Part shown: positions 10,001-17,993 of the stretch, one piece after another | Layout of the letters: each line of letters opens with the position of its first letter | How positions within the stretch are numbered: position 1 is the first letter of the stretch | Assembly: GCA_017601145.1 (NCBI GenBank) | Contig: JAFNIV010000012.1 | Location: forward strand, 1 to 46,139 | Reading direction: 5' to 3' | DNA length: 46,139 nucleotides | Source of the DNA: Candidatus Brockarchaeota archaeon | Lineage (GTDB): Archaea > Thermoproteota > EX4484-205 > JAAOZO01 | The notes under the pieces: generated by a model | What the model saw: only the letters and a program-made list of their open reading frames with translations | Databases searched by the model: none | Told to the model about the DNA's origin: nothing | Made by a program: the position numbers and the translations under genes

Positions 10001-11359
10001 AAAAGCTAAAGAAAAATAAGTCACTATAACAAAAGATGAAAACCAAATTGAACTTAAGTTTCTTAAGGTTAATAAGAACGAGGAAAACAAGATGATGAGG
10101 ATGAAGTTTGAGCATGAACCAAAGAAAGTTTGAGAAGAAAAGCTGAGTAAATCATAAGAAGAAATAGGTAAAAGTGGTAGTATGTTGCTTGCATAGTTTC
10201 CATAAACAACTCCTTGAAGTATCTTTAACCAAAAGTTTCCAGAAAAGAGGAATAAAAATACCATGAACACTAATGAGCTTTTTATACTTGTTTCTTGAAA
10301 GTAAAATTTTGCAAAAGAATAAGTAGAAAGCAAGGAAAGAGAGAAAAGAAAAACTATAACAATAAGTTGTGCATACTCTAGGTTTGTAATTCTTAAGTTC
10401 TCAAAAAAAGGAGAAAGAAAGAGGGAAGTTCCAAGTTTATCTCCTAGCTTTGAGTTGAGAGTTTCTCTTTCTAAAATCTTAGAAGAAACATAATCGTTAA
10501 GTAATGAAGAAGGAACAAGTATTGAAAATTTAGTAACTTCAAATAATCCCAATAGGAAGAAAAGAAAGATCAAAGAAAGTGCTACTAAAGTTTTGTAGTT
10601 GAAAGTAAGTGAAGAAGAGCTATTACTTTTTATAAATTTAAACTTCTTTAAAAAAGAGGTTACTCCAACTAGAGCATAAAGAATTGATATCGAAAAACTT
10701 ACTGGAAGATCAAAAGTAGAAACAATGAAAGAAAGTATTGAAGTTAATGAGATTCCAACTCCAGAAGCCAAAGTAAGTGTATTTAAAGAGAGTAGTTCAT
10801 AGTTAGAAGAAAAGTCTAAAACTACTTTTCCTATGAAAAACGTAAAAACAAGCAATAGTAAAGGAAACTTAAAAAGGACTAGTAATGAGTTTGAATCGAT
10901 GAGAGAAATGAGTGGAGAAAGTATAACAAATATTTGAGGTATAAGAGAAATAAACTTTGAGCTAAGCCTCCCAAGGCTTACCTTTGTCGAAGAACCTTCT
11001 ATGAATAAAGAGTTTGAAATTGTAAGAATGATAGCAATAAAAAGTAAGAACGAAGAATACACAATTGTTTCTCTATCAAGTATGAAGAAAACTGAAGTTG
11101 AAGAAAGTGCTGCAACAAGTATAGATATACTAGCTAGTTTGGTAGGTAATGCTTGAAATATAACACCGAGAACAAGGAAGTAATACGCATAAATGGCAAT
11201 ATCATTTGCTAAAGTTTCATCCCCTAAAATTAGGTAGTAAGCAGCTATAAGTAAAGAAATTTGGAATGCTATGATAAACAAAGCTCCTGGGTTTTCGTTA
11301 AGGTAATGTAGTAAAGATTTCGTCAGATTTTTTAGTCTATAAAGAAAGGCGATTGCCAT
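7049..11359 (-). CDS. Giant multi-spanning membrane protein with large exposed glycosylatable domain
   Basis: This 1436-residue protein is the largest gene here. Residues ~1-690 are very hydrophobic, with roughly 17-20 predicted membrane helices, reminiscent of GT-C-type or DUF2206-like archaeal membrane proteins, although I see no diagnostic catalytic motif. Residues ~700-1400 form a soluble, Ser/Asn/Phe-rich region with many N-glycosylation sequons (NYS, NSS, NWS, NFS, NGS, NVT and others). One segment there (about residues 935-1045) has the pattern of a concanavalin/LamG-like beta-sandwich. A final helix (~1410-1430) re-enters the membrane. The sequons suggest the soluble part faces outside. 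A TATA-like box ~30 nt upstream of ATG 11359 suggests leaderless transcription. Possible roles include surface glycosylation or envelope structure; function is not established. Confidence 0.75.
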   Translation of the reverse strand: MAIAFLYRLKNLTKSLLHYLNENPGALFIIAFQISLLIAAYYLILGDETLANDIAIYAYYFLVLGVIFQALPTKLASISILVAALSSTSVFFILDRETIVYSSFLLFIAIILTISNSLFIEGSSTKVSLGRLSSKFISLIPQIFVILSPLISLIDSNSLLVLFKFPLLLLVFTFFIGKVVLDFSSNYELLSLNTLTLASGVGISLTSILSFIVSTFDLPVSFSISILYALVGVTSFLKKFKFIKSNSSSSLTFNYKTLVALSLIFLFFLLGLFEVTKFSILVPSSLLNDYVSSKILERETLNSKLGDKLGTSLFLSPFFENLRITNLEYAQLIVIVFLFSLSLLSTYSFAKFYFQETSIKSSLVFMVFLFLFSGNFWLKILQGVVYGNYASNILPLLPISSYDLLSFSSQTFFGSCSNFILIILFSSFLLTLRNLSSIWFSSFVIVTYFSLAFPLVFFLVLTSILILSPIMVFNQREDAKTLLTGILASLIVIFLANLYSNFSVYVVVALSLIVATLTFFLHRQNFYKKLNPLSRKISFIITYSLFSVCLISLFAWLNYPWDSNSTITPTYGFLFFSEFSGILLYLATLSIFFFLLGKERSIFYETSLVNMLISFMVLFVLSSLNLYVYNTQLNLQQVIDLFNIDLAILATFGFSRVASVFKSSKFSKYLSLIFVCFVSLYGLNSYVAAMNFKANEVRSYSQLSQQELEAINFLDDYFSSNKNSLLIASRNAEASLASSPPEYLKEGLLLFYSSKPELVNLLLSQGNKKILVYLSNKDVEDAKSSLFYSYLNSSKLLFKNEAAAIYEVTSVSKLSPRSSNVLIVPSYENVVGSNYSYVFSLLSELNSSFTTRLDTDANLFSSKNLFLSYDPPIPNYSEPTTSALFLSFLESFIDEQKARGSYIVGKYALITGNWSSSSGLLIGGNGLPSSKGFFVPNKNFSSEFAEFSITPFTSSSLSSAFGFVYDFKDTEHFRALFMIFKPSGVISVYRLLVNGSETNMFPFGGKDTIPWFPGETLIFGLNISSKFQRFYLDNQEVLSLNETLSYGKLGFFYYGFYYVVIGRVTKIREIPLRSVSDYLNFLLEGGNLTVFNTNGYNFFAMRLLNVTYSTVAVNKFVGSKNFSIPETNVSLVLPLSNVSVVSYFEGNGHKIPFVVSAKIGRGTLTYVNLYNLINSRVISILGKLLESSGVKLQKEPPYIYEGSSAAFLSAKIQGKTILSSSSAAFNINVSQLSYSSPVTVFFNDSRMNVTLGSIRYISITNMKEITIEAPSVTILKEGNGFYQNFIIEGDVWIKFPGYSKITLFSGTPAQSVSQSFNGSNLALHFLSKGNRFIVCLFQPNVSATGNIVFSSFYTFDKSLPLLVSSDGNDVSLEGQMNFKITASDNYKLIKVTSLAVLNKNVFFVDDRILASYLIFWVIATLPFLVFSALIKEEILG

Positions 11360-11898
11360 TATCTGCGGTATATTGCAAGGAATATTTAAGTTTTATTAGT
11401 ATTTAGTACTTATAAGAGAAACATAGTTTCCCCCATAAAGCTGGTACTTAAGTAGTCGAGACATAACTTCACCAATTAGAGCTTTGTATTCTTAATGAAG
11501 TAAATCTTCAAAGGATACTTCTGATTGTGGTAAAGAGAATGAATTGTCTCTGAAGTTAAGAAACGTTTTTGAGGATTAGGAGAAGCAGCACCATGTTCTT
11601 CAACGTAGTCAAAAAAGCCTAGAACCTTTAGTTGAGATGACAATGAAACTTAAAGATGTTTTTGATAAGTTACTCACATACGACCTAGAAGTCCCAAAGT
11701 GAAAATGATGTTCTAAACTGAAAGAAAGATCAGCAAGCAGGCTATGAATTTGTCTCAATAGCAGAACTTCGTTACATAACTCATAGCTTAGTGTGATGGA
11801 GAGCTAAACCTCGAGGAACTGAAAATCTTCAGCTTTAGCTATAGAGAATGCCAATTAACAGAAGAATGTGCATATCTTTCACATAGTTACAAAAACTG
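11360..11898. other. Gene-poor, degenerate interval
   Basis: About 540 bp without a credible open frame. The base composition resembles decayed coding sequence, with frequent stops in all frames and short protein-like stretches. It sits directly upstream of a TnpB-type right end on the same strand, which makes a badly eroded transposase/TnpB remnant plausible, but no motif could be recognised. The far left holds the promoter of the minus-strand giant membrane gene. Confidence 0.4.
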
Positions 11899-12176
11899 TT
11901 TAACTTTTATGGCGGGAAGCCCCCCTGCGAAAGCTGGGGGATGAAAGCCGAAAAGCTTATATTTTCCTCATTATATCTATCATTGTCTGCTTGGCTGGCA
12001 GACCTAGTAGGCATGGGACAGGCCGAAAGAGACGCCTGCTGAGGGCAAGACCTCCGTAACCCACCTTCCACACGGGTTCCTCGAAACGGTCTCACTTGCC
12101 GCCGCCTGTGGGTGAGTGGAGAGCGAGTCTGTCCGTGGAAGCAGGAAGCTCCTTGCAATAGCGAGGAGTAGTTCAC
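11899..12176 (+). mobile_element. Copy 2 of PATE-like IS200/IS605 repeat with intact right end
   Basis: This is the most complete copy of the repeat. After TTTAACTTTTAT it begins with a hairpin (GGCGGGAAGCCCCC...GGGGGATGAAAGCC) and continues through the block shared with both window ends to ~12095. It finishes with a right end typical of IS200/IS605 elements: GGAAGCAGGAAG at 12137-12148, a small hairpin CTCC-TTGC-AATA-GCGA-GGAG (12149-12168) and the terminal TAGTTCAC (12169-12176). Such ends double as the 3' scaffold of TnpB guide (omega) RNAs, with the guide taken from flanking DNA. No intact tnpA or tnpB is present. The pentamer before GGCGGG varies between copies (TTGAT, TTTAT, TTGAC), resembling IS605-family target motifs. 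Confidence 0.7.
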
Positions 12177-12224
12177 ACAACTCTAAACCGAAAAAGTTTT
12201 TAACTCAATTTATTATTCTTATTT

Positions 12225-12540
12225 TGGTGGTGATGGTGGGCTGGGTGCTCGCCGTACCCATTCCCCGAAACCGGCGATATGCGGGGGCCTAAACTCAAAG
12301 ATAACAGAAGTTTCAGAAGGTGCGCAGACACAGATGCCTAATGGTGGCTCTAAAGTTTCAAACAGGAAGTAGACGTGCTAGGAGCTCGTAGGGGCTCCGA
12401 AACGTCTAATTGCCGAACCTGCTAGGCTCGGGAGAGAGCAGCAGTAAGGCAAGCTTCCTGTGTTGAAATGTAGGAGTCTGAAGTATTCTGTGCCTGTAAT
12501 CTCTGAAACTTCTGTGAACTTTGAGGACCATCACCACCAT
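12225..12540 (+). ncRNA. ffs: Signal recognition particle RNA (archaeal 7S RNA)
   Basis: The ends pair (TGGTGGTGATGG at 12225 with CCATCACCACCA ending at 12539), giving the closed archaeal SRP rod. The S domain holds the diagnostic helix 8: AGG-CTC-GGGA-GAG-AGCAG, the symmetric loop plus GNRA tetraloop that binds SRP54. A GGAGC...GCTCC hairpin just upstream corresponds to helix 6 (SRP19 site). The 5' portion matches the Alu-type domain. The size (~315 nt) is right. A TATA-like box at ~12196-12205 lies about 25 nt upstream. It targets secretory and membrane proteins to the Sec translocon, whose Sec61-beta gene is 3.4 kb away. Confidence 0.93.
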
Positions 12541-12585
12541 TCTTAACGAAAGAAATAAATTTGCTATTTTTCAATTAAAATGAAT

Positions 12586-12660
12586 GGGCCGGTGGTCTAG
12601 CCTGGTTAGGATGCCACCCTTACAAGGTGGAGGCCGCCAGTTCAAGTCTGGCCCGGCCCA
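12586..12660 (+). tRNA. tRNA-Val (TAC)
   Basis: A complete cloverleaf without introns: acceptor GGGCCGG/CCGGCCC, D arm GTCT...GGAT, anticodon stem CCACC/GGTGG with loop CTTACAA (anticodon TAC), T arm GCCAG-TTCAAGT-CTGGC, discriminator A. It is the only uninterrupted tRNA gene in the window. Its 3' flank resembles the 3' flank of tRNA-Ala at 38812 and contains an integrase N-terminal relic, so this gene has probably served as an integration site. Confidence 0.95.
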
Positions 12661-12715
12661 CTTAGATTTTTAAGCGAATTCTTAAATATTGGAACATTCT
12701 CCTACTTTAATTAAT

Positions 12716-12770
12716 GAAGTGAGAACCTAAGTACGCACATTTGCTAGATGCTGACGTTAGACGCCACATG
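12716..12770 (+). pseudogene. Relic of integrase N-terminus downstream of tRNA-Val
   Basis: Translation of one frame (12736-12768) gives a short stretch of the form KYAHLLDADVRRH, closely matching KYAYLLEDADVRR in the integrase relic after tRNA-Ala at 38958. The intervening non-coding flank (from the tRNA 3' end) is also similar between the two loci. The frame is broken and truncated by the adjoining TnpB relic. The interpretation as the attachment-site side of an integrated element is inference. Confidence 0.5.
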
Positions 12771-13050
12771 ATTGTTCTAGGAAATCTTAGAGGAATAAGA
12801 AGAAATGGAAAAAAGAAGAGTCTTAAACAGAAAGCTCAATAATGGCTTTCAATACTTCAAACTGAACAACTTGTAGAATATAAGATGGAATTGCTCAGAA
12901 TAAAATTTGTTGAGGTAAGCGAGAGCGCCTCCATGACATGTCATAAATATGGCGCAAAGGAATCAAGTTAGAAGTCTCTTCAAATGTCCAGCTGTTGTTA
13001 CTCATGCAATGCAGAGCGTAATGAAACGATGAACACGCTAAAGCGGAGTT
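12771..13050 (+). pseudogene. tnpB: TnpB (IS200/IS605 accessory nuclease) relic, C-terminal part
   Basis: Conceptual translation with interruptions preserves TnpB landmarks in order. First is a GNLRGIRRNGKKK segment (family consensus around the second RuvC motif). Then comes an LQTEQLVEYKMELLRIKFVEVSES segment (the conserved YKAxxxGI..V..V region, split here by substitutions). Last is a zinc-finger/RuvC-III region reading MTCHKYG...CCYSCNAERNE, corresponding to CxxCG...CxxCG..ADxNxA. Stops and lost catalytic residues make it inactive. It appears fused into or inserted after the integrase relic. Confidence 0.6.
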
Positions 13051-13219
13051 AAGTTGTATGCTTAGTCTAAGAGCGCTTAGCAGTGCCTAGAACTTGTATG
13101 ATGAATCCCATGAATGAGGAGCAGAAAATCTTCGTCTAAAGCTTGGAGAATATCGATTCTTAACTGTATGGGAAACTTTAAGAAATATTAAAAAGTTATG
13201 GCTTGTTAAGGAATCAACA
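13051..13219. other. Intergenic remnant before pelota
   Basis: No gene is visible. The sequence holds probable continuation of the decayed TnpB/IS material and, near its end, the AT-rich upstream region of pelA (AAATATTAAAAAG about 30-42 nt before the start codon). Confidence 0.4.
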
Positions 13220-14290
13220 ATGAAAGTACTTAGTTATGATCAAGAAAAAAATTTTATAATCTTGATTCCTACTTCTCTTGAAGATCTATTGTTTTTGTAT
13301 GACTTCATAGACAAAAAGGATTTGGTTTCCGGGAAAACACATCGTGTAATTAAATTTGGAGATGCCCAAGAGGAAAAAGAAAAAGTGCAAATAGATGTAA
13401 CGATTGAAGCAGAAGAAAAGTTCTTAGATTTTCAAAAAGGTTGTTTACACGTTTCCGGAAGAATAGTAGAAGGCCCTGAAGATATAGAGGGCATTAAAGG
13501 AAAACTTCAGACTGTCTCTATTCTTATCAATAGGGAGTATAAAATAAGGAAAAAAACAGAAGATAAATTTAAGTGGATTTTGCTTTTTAGAAGATTAGAA
13601 GAAAAGGGAAGAAGACTTATAATTTTAGCTGTGGATTCGGAAGAAGCGACTTTAGCAATAGTCCCAGAGGTTGGCGAGGTTGAAGTTCAAAGTTTTTTTG
13701 GGGTATCTTCTGATAAGAGAGATCTTAAAGCGCGAGAACATCTTCTTTCAAGTTTTCTAGATGAGCTTGAAAAAAGTATTGTCAGAAGACTTAAAGCTTT
13801 AGATGCACCAATAATAATTACTGGTCCTGGTTTTGTTAAAGAAAAACTAGCCGAAAGACTAAAAAGTTACGATGATCTTCGGCATAAGATCGTTGCAGTA
13901 GTATCATCAACTTCAGCTTCTATAGCAGGAGTTAATGAGGTTATTAAGAGTGAAGTTGTAGGTAAAGCATTAGGTGAATTTAAAGCATATAAGGAAGCAA
14001 AAGCTGTAGAAGATCTCCTTAAACAGTTAGGTCATGATCCCTCTCTAATTCTATTTAATGTTGAAAAAATCAGAGAGTTTGCGCAAAAGGGTGCTATCTC
14101 GCTTTTGTTGCTTGTTGATAACATAACTTCAATATTAAGTCCTAATGTTTACAGTTTATTAAATGAAGCTTTAGTGGAGGTCGAGGGGCATGGTGGAGCA
14201 GTTATTCTGGTAAATTCAAAAAGCGAAGCAGGAAAAAAACTAAGATCTCTTGGAGGAATTGCTGCTATGCTAAGGTATAAAATCTTTTGA
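13220..14290 (+). CDS. pelA: mRNA surveillance protein pelota (Dom34)
   Basis: This 356-residue protein has the three pelota domains: an N-terminal Sm-like fold (residues ~1-125, with the family pattern of a short loop, V-x-G-K-T-x-R, here LVSGKTHRVIKF), a central eRF1 domain-2 fold (~130-260) and a C-terminal eRF1 domain-3 fold (~265-350). There is no GGQ motif, as expected for pelota rather than release factor. It acts with aEF1A/ABCE1 to dissociate stalled ribosomes (no-go decay). Complete length; the start is preceded by a plausible TATA element. It is convergent with dp1, whose stop is 3 nt away. Confidence 0.93.
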   Translation: MKVLSYDQEKNFIILIPTSLEDLLFLYDFIDKKDLVSGKTHRVIKFGDAQEEKEKVQIDVTIEAEEKFLDFQKGCLHVSGRIVEGPEDIEGIKGKLQTVSILINREYKIRKKTEDKFKWILLFRRLEEKGRRLIILAVDSEEATLAIVPEVGEVEVQSFFGVSSDKRDLKAREHLLSSFLDELEKSIVRRLKALDAPIIITGPGFVKEKLAERLKSYDDLRHKIVAVVSSTSASIAGVNEVIKSEVVGKALGEFKAYKEAKAVEDLLKQLGHDPSLILFNVEKIREFAQKGAISLLLLVDNITSILSPNVYSLLNEALVEVEGHGGAVILVNSKSEAGKKLRSLGGIAAMLRYKIF

Positions 14291-14293
14291 TTT

Positions 14294-15778
14294 TTAAAGA
14301 TTCTTTGCATTTAAAATTGTTGCTTTTCCTTGATTAAGTAAGTAAATTGCAAAAGAACCTGTTGTTGAAGTTATGCCAAGGCCTTCTTGGTAAGGTGTCA
14401 TCTCCTGTAAAGTGCCACTATTTATAATTCGTGTACCTCTGTAAAAATCTAATCCACTTATGTGAATATGCCCAGCATGAAAAACATCTGGTTTTTCTTC
14501 AATAACTAGTTTATCTTCTTCTTCAAGAGCAATTTGTGTATTGTTTCCGTAAATTGGCGCCAAGTGTCTAATTTTAAGCAGATACTTCATACTTTGTTCA
14601 GGTTGATAATAATTAATTTTTGGAACAGAAGACGTTATGTCCTCAAGGCTTTGTCCATGAAAGATCAAAAAACTAACGTCATGAAGTGACACAAAGCAAG
14701 GATTACTTAAATTATAGAAATTTTTTCTCTCTTTCTTAAACTCCAATATATTTTCATCGTCTATAGGTGGTTGTGGAATTGCCTTTCTTACGATATCATG
14801 GTTTCCCGGAACTACTATTATAGTGGTGTAATCTGGAAACTCTCTAATATAGCTTACAACTTTTTCATATTGTTTTGAAACTTCTGCTATTTCAAGTTCT
14901 TTTTCTTGACCTGGATAAATCAGTACTCCATCAACTAGATCTCCCGCTATTATCACATACTTTACTTTACTCATCATTTGAGCTAGCTGCTCATTTACGT
15001 ATTCTCTTCCTTTTACTGTATTTATGATCTTGTAGAAGTATTTTTCTGAAAAAAATTTGCTTCCAACATGAAAATCGGACAAAAGTAAAGCTGCTACGTC
15101 TTCTTCAGATTTCCTTACTCCTCCTTCTGATAAATCTGGAAAAACAATATCTGTTAACAAAAAAGCCTTATTCTTTTTTAGAATCTCAATTCCAATTACT
15201 GAATCAACTACAACTTCAGAAATCTTCTCACGAACCTTTTCATCGTTTATTCCAAGAACTTCCAGTCTCCCAGTAGGGTCTTCAACTGTTAGCTTACTTC
15301 TTTTTTTATCAAATACTATAACTATACTCTTAAACGGTCCCTCTTCCTTACTCTTGATTATATACTCTAAGTCTACAGCTCTAGAGAAATCTACCCTTTG
15401 CCTTAATATGCTTGAAATTTTTTCAAATCTTGACATAAAGTATTTTACTTTATTTTGAATTGTATTTGTTGATTTCTTAGATTCAGAATAAGAACTTATA
15501 ATTTTTACTTTTTCCTCTACTTGTTTTGCAATAGGTTCTTTTGAAAATGTTTCACTTTCCCCTTTCTTTCCTTTTATTATTGAAATAGCTAAGTCAACAT
15601 GTCTTTTTTCAATCATGCTTAGGTTCTCTTTCTTCGCTATTTCTGCTACCTCTAAGACCATTTCTTCAGAGTAATTTTCTTCCATCTTTTTTAGTGCATC
15701 TGGAGCGATAAAAATGCCTTCCTTTAGTAACTTTTCAACAATTTTCTTCCTAAAAGATTCTGCAAAAGTAGAAGACAT
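14294..15778 (-). CDS. dp1: DNA polymerase II (family D) small subunit DP1, calcineurin-like exonuclease
   Basis: This 494-residue protein is the small subunit of replicative PolD. An N-terminal helical domain (~1-65) and an OB-fold region (~135-215) precede a calcineurin-like phosphoesterase domain with all metal motifs present: LLSDFHVGS, IIAGDLVDGV, VVPGNHDIVR, LIFHGQS and HAGHIH. The C-terminus holds the conserved STGTLQEM-type segment (here SGTLQEMTPYQ). It supplies 3'-5' proofreading and pairs with DP2, which is not in this window. PolD argues against a Thermoprotei host. The small subunit lies in a replication/chromatin neighbourhood with RPA and Alba. Confidence 0.93.
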   Translation of the reverse strand: MSSTFAESFRKKIVEKLLKEGIFIAPDALKKMEENYSEEMVLEVAEIAKKENLSMIEKRHVDLAISIIKGKKGESETFSKEPIAKQVEEKVKIISSYSESKKSTNTIQNKVKYFMSRFEKISSILRQRVDFSRAVDLEYIIKSKEEGPFKSIVIVFDKKRSKLTVEDPTGRLEVLGINDEKVREKISEVVVDSVIGIEILKKNKAFLLTDIVFPDLSEGGVRKSEEDVAALLLSDFHVGSKFFSEKYFYKIINTVKGREYVNEQLAQMMSKVKYVIIAGDLVDGVLIYPGQEKELEIAEVSKQYEKVVSYIREFPDYTTIIVVPGNHDIVRKAIPQPPIDDENILEFKKERKNFYNLSNPCFVSLHDVSFLIFHGQSLEDITSSVPKINYYQPEQSMKYLLKIRHLAPIYGNNTQIALEEEDKLVIEEKPDVFHAGHIHISGLDFYRGTRIINSGTLQEMTPYQEGLGITSTTGSFAIYLLNQGKATILNAKNL

Positions 15779-15901
15779 TTTTAATTCCTATCTTGTCTAC
15801 AACTTTACCTAATTCTCACTTATTATTATATATTTTTCTTTTAATTTTAATAAATGACAGAAATTCTTAAATATTCCTAGTTTCTTCTTTAATAAAGAGC
15901 T

Positions 15902-16090
15902 ATGAGCAAAAAAAGCAAGTCAAAGAAGAGCAAAGATTCATCACGGTTACCTCCTACTGGGATTGGTTTAGTCACCTTCTTAGATGAAGACACCGGAGGT
16001 CCAAAGATTAACCCCGAAATTATCTTGTTGGTATCTTTCTTGTTTATTGTTATAAGTCTAGCTGCTGTCCTTTTATTTCCGGTAGCGTAA
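15902..16090 (+). CDS. secG: Preprotein translocase subunit Sec61-beta
   Basis: This 62-residue tail-anchored protein has a Lys/Ser-rich cytoplasmic N-terminus, then the family signature GLVTFLDEDTGGPKINPEII just before a single C-terminal transmembrane helix (residues ~40-60). This is the archaeal Sec61-beta/SecG component of the SecYE-beta channel. ATG 15902 lies ~28 nt downstream of an AAATATTC TATA-like element, suggesting leaderless expression. The gene stops 1 nt before the end of the convergent Alba gene. Confidence 0.92.
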   Translation: MSKKSKSKKSKDSSRLPPTGIGLVTFLDEDTGGPKINPEIILLVSFLFIVISLAAVLLFPVA

Positions 16091-16091
16091 C

Positions 16092-16394
16092 TTATCCTTC
16101 CTTTCCTCTTCCCTCGCTAGGTAACTTTACTACTATTTCTATAGCTGAAATCTTTGTTTCTCCTTTTGAAGTTATCACTTTATCTGAAACAATATTCACT
16201 TTGTCTATCACAAGATCGGTGTAGAAGCTTCTTTTTATTGCATTAACTACCTCTACTGCTTTATATATGTTTCTTCCTCTTGCTCTAATAACTACTTTAT
16301 CTCCACTTGTGTTCATATGCGTTACAACTGCTGTTACATAAGACCAAACTTTTTTTGCTCCAACTTTTACAGTAAATATTTCTTCTTTTTTCAT
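16092..16394 (-). CDS. albA: Alba-type DNA/RNA-binding chromatin protein
   Basis: This 100-residue protein has the Alba fold: a first strand ending in VGAKKVWSYVTAV (family V-G-x-K-P-x-x-x-Y), a central RARGRNIYKAVEVVNAI helix and a basic beta-hairpin. Lys13/Lys14 occupy the place of the acetylatable lysine pair in characterised Alba. It coats DNA and binds RNA as a dimer. Its start overlaps the stop of the RPA gene by 4 nt, so the two are co-transcribed and translationally coupled. Confidence 0.92.
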   Translation of the reverse strand: MKKEEIFTVKVGAKKVWSYVTAVVTHMNTSGDKVVIRARGRNIYKAVEVVNAIKRSFYTDLVIDKVNIVSDKVITSKGETKISAIEIVVKLPSEGRGKEG

Positions 16395-17881
16395 GCTTTG
16401 TTCATCTCTATGCTTTCAACCATAGTTTTCTTAGTAACTAACACATACGTTTCTCCAGTAAATTGATCCCTTTTAGTATCGGCCCATAATACTCTAACAG
16501 GAATGTTTATCTTAAGTCCCTTTATTTTTTCACAGTCTTCTCGCCAAGATACAACTCTTATTAAACCAGTATCGTCTGCAACGTTAACTTCTGCTTTTTC
16601 AATTGGGTTACCTTCTTCATCTGTAAATTCTTGTCTTTTTACAGTAGATATAACTAAACCTTCAATAATTATATTTCTTTGATTTTCTTTGATATCTTTA
16701 ATTTTTACTGGTTTTAGCTGCATTAGTGGAAGCAAAGCCAAGTTTTTATCTTCGATTTTCGAAATACCTCCTAAGTTAGTATAAAGAATTACTTCAGGAG
16801 GTCCTTTTCTAACTTTTGCTCCACTAAGCTTTATTATTTCTCCCTCTTTCAATTCGGGCATTGTTTCGTTTTCGTTCGCCCAAATTGTTACAGTAGCAAT
16901 TCCTGAGTCATCATAAACTATGAGTTCCTTCACTTTCCGTATACCAAAACCTGGAATGTTTCTCTTACTTTCTTCAAAAACCTTTAAGATTTTACACTTC
17001 AAGTTTATAGTTATTCCTTCTTTTGCATCTTTTATTTTTTGCTCAATGGAATAGCCCTCTTCAAGTGCTCCTAATTTTAGGCATCCATTTTCATCCAATG
17101 AAAGTTCAAGTTTCCCATTTATACCAAGTCTAGTTTTTGCTCCTACAAGATACACCCATTTCCCCACATCTTCTTCGCTAATCAACTTACTCATACTTTG
17201 CCATAATGAAACTGCGATCTCCGTTTTTCCATCAGCTACAATAATTCTTCTTAGTTTTCCTTTTTGTGGAGAGACTTGCCTTATTATTCCTTTTGTGTTA
17301 ATGATCGTTTGTTTTTCTGGAATTTCTGAAATTGGAATAAAAAATGTATTGCCTGAAGGTAGATTGAAACTCTCCTGAACCTTTGTAATTGTTCCAAAAC
17401 TTCCAATATGAACTTCAACTATACCAAATCTTCCCTCTTTTGAATAACCTCCTTGAACCTGAATTACATCGTTTTCTTTTATCGATAACAGCTCTGGAAG
17501 TTCTGCTTTTTCTCTCCAAAGAACCACTACACATTGTCCTGTTTCATCCCCAAGATAAATTTTTGAGACTCTTACTTCTTCTTCGTCCTGCTTTGCAATG
17601 TTTTTCGAGGAAATCCCAATGACTCTACCAATTAAAGTTATGTTTCTTAAGTTAGGTAGCACGTTACTAATTTTGATTGCTTGTTCTGATAAACTCGCCT
17701 GTTCTAATTTTATTCCAAGTTCTTGCGCTATTAAAAAAAGCGTATAAAGTTTTTTGTAATTGTTTCCAATTTTAACTTTTTTGCTTCTTTCTTCTATCAT
17801 TTCTACTAATTGGTCTCTTGAAATATCTGGTCTGCTGCTTATAATCACAGAAATGTATTTATCCACTAAGCTCTGCTCCAT
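16391..17881 (-). CDS. rpa: Single-chain replication protein A (ssDNA-binding, multiple OB folds)
   Basis: This 496-residue protein contains four tandem OB folds, starting around residues 75, 185, 290 and 395. Each has the V-x-G-x-V/I first strand and a (V/D)DxTGxxxVxxW-type third strand (GDETGQCVVVLW, ADGKTEIAVSLW, YDDSGIATVTIW, ADDTGLIRVVSW). No zinc finger is seen. This arrangement fits archaeal RPA41/RPA-like proteins that protect single-stranded DNA in replication and repair. Upstream gene of a two-gene unit with Alba. Leading residues (SLVDKYISVIISSRPDIS) match the family N-terminal extension. Confidence 0.88.
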   Translation of the reverse strand: MEQSLVDKYISVIISSRPDISRDQLVEMIEERSKKVKIGNNYKKLYTLFLIAQELGIKLEQASLSEQAIKISNVLPNLRNITLIGRVIGISSKNIAKQDEEEVRVSKIYLGDETGQCVVVLWREKAELPELLSIKENDVIQVQGGYSKEGRFGIVEVHIGSFGTITKVQESFNLPSGNTFFIPISEIPEKQTIINTKGIIRQVSPQKGKLRRIIVADGKTEIAVSLWQSMSKLISEEDVGKWVYLVGAKTRLGINGKLELSLDENGCLKLGALEEGYSIEQKIKDAKEGITINLKCKILKVFEESKRNIPGFGIRKVKELIVYDDSGIATVTIWANENETMPELKEGEIIKLSGAKVRKGPPEVILYTNLGGISKIEDKNLALLPLMQLKPVKIKDIKENQRNIIIEGLVISTVKRQEFTDEEGNPIEKAEVNVADDTGLIRVVSWREDCEKIKGLKINIPVRVLWADTKRDQFTGETYVLVTKKTMVESIEMNKA

Positions 17882-17993
17882 AAAGCTTCGCTTTCTCTTA
17901 GGAAAACCTAGCTTTAAATATTTAGTAAGTCAAAATTACTTCAAGAAGTAAAAGCTTTATTATTCTCTTTTTTTATTGCTGGTGCGGAGAAAC

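Noticed and set aside
7049-11359. Antisense frames such as 8283-8468
   Set aside because: Shadows of the long minus-strand gene with no independent motifs.
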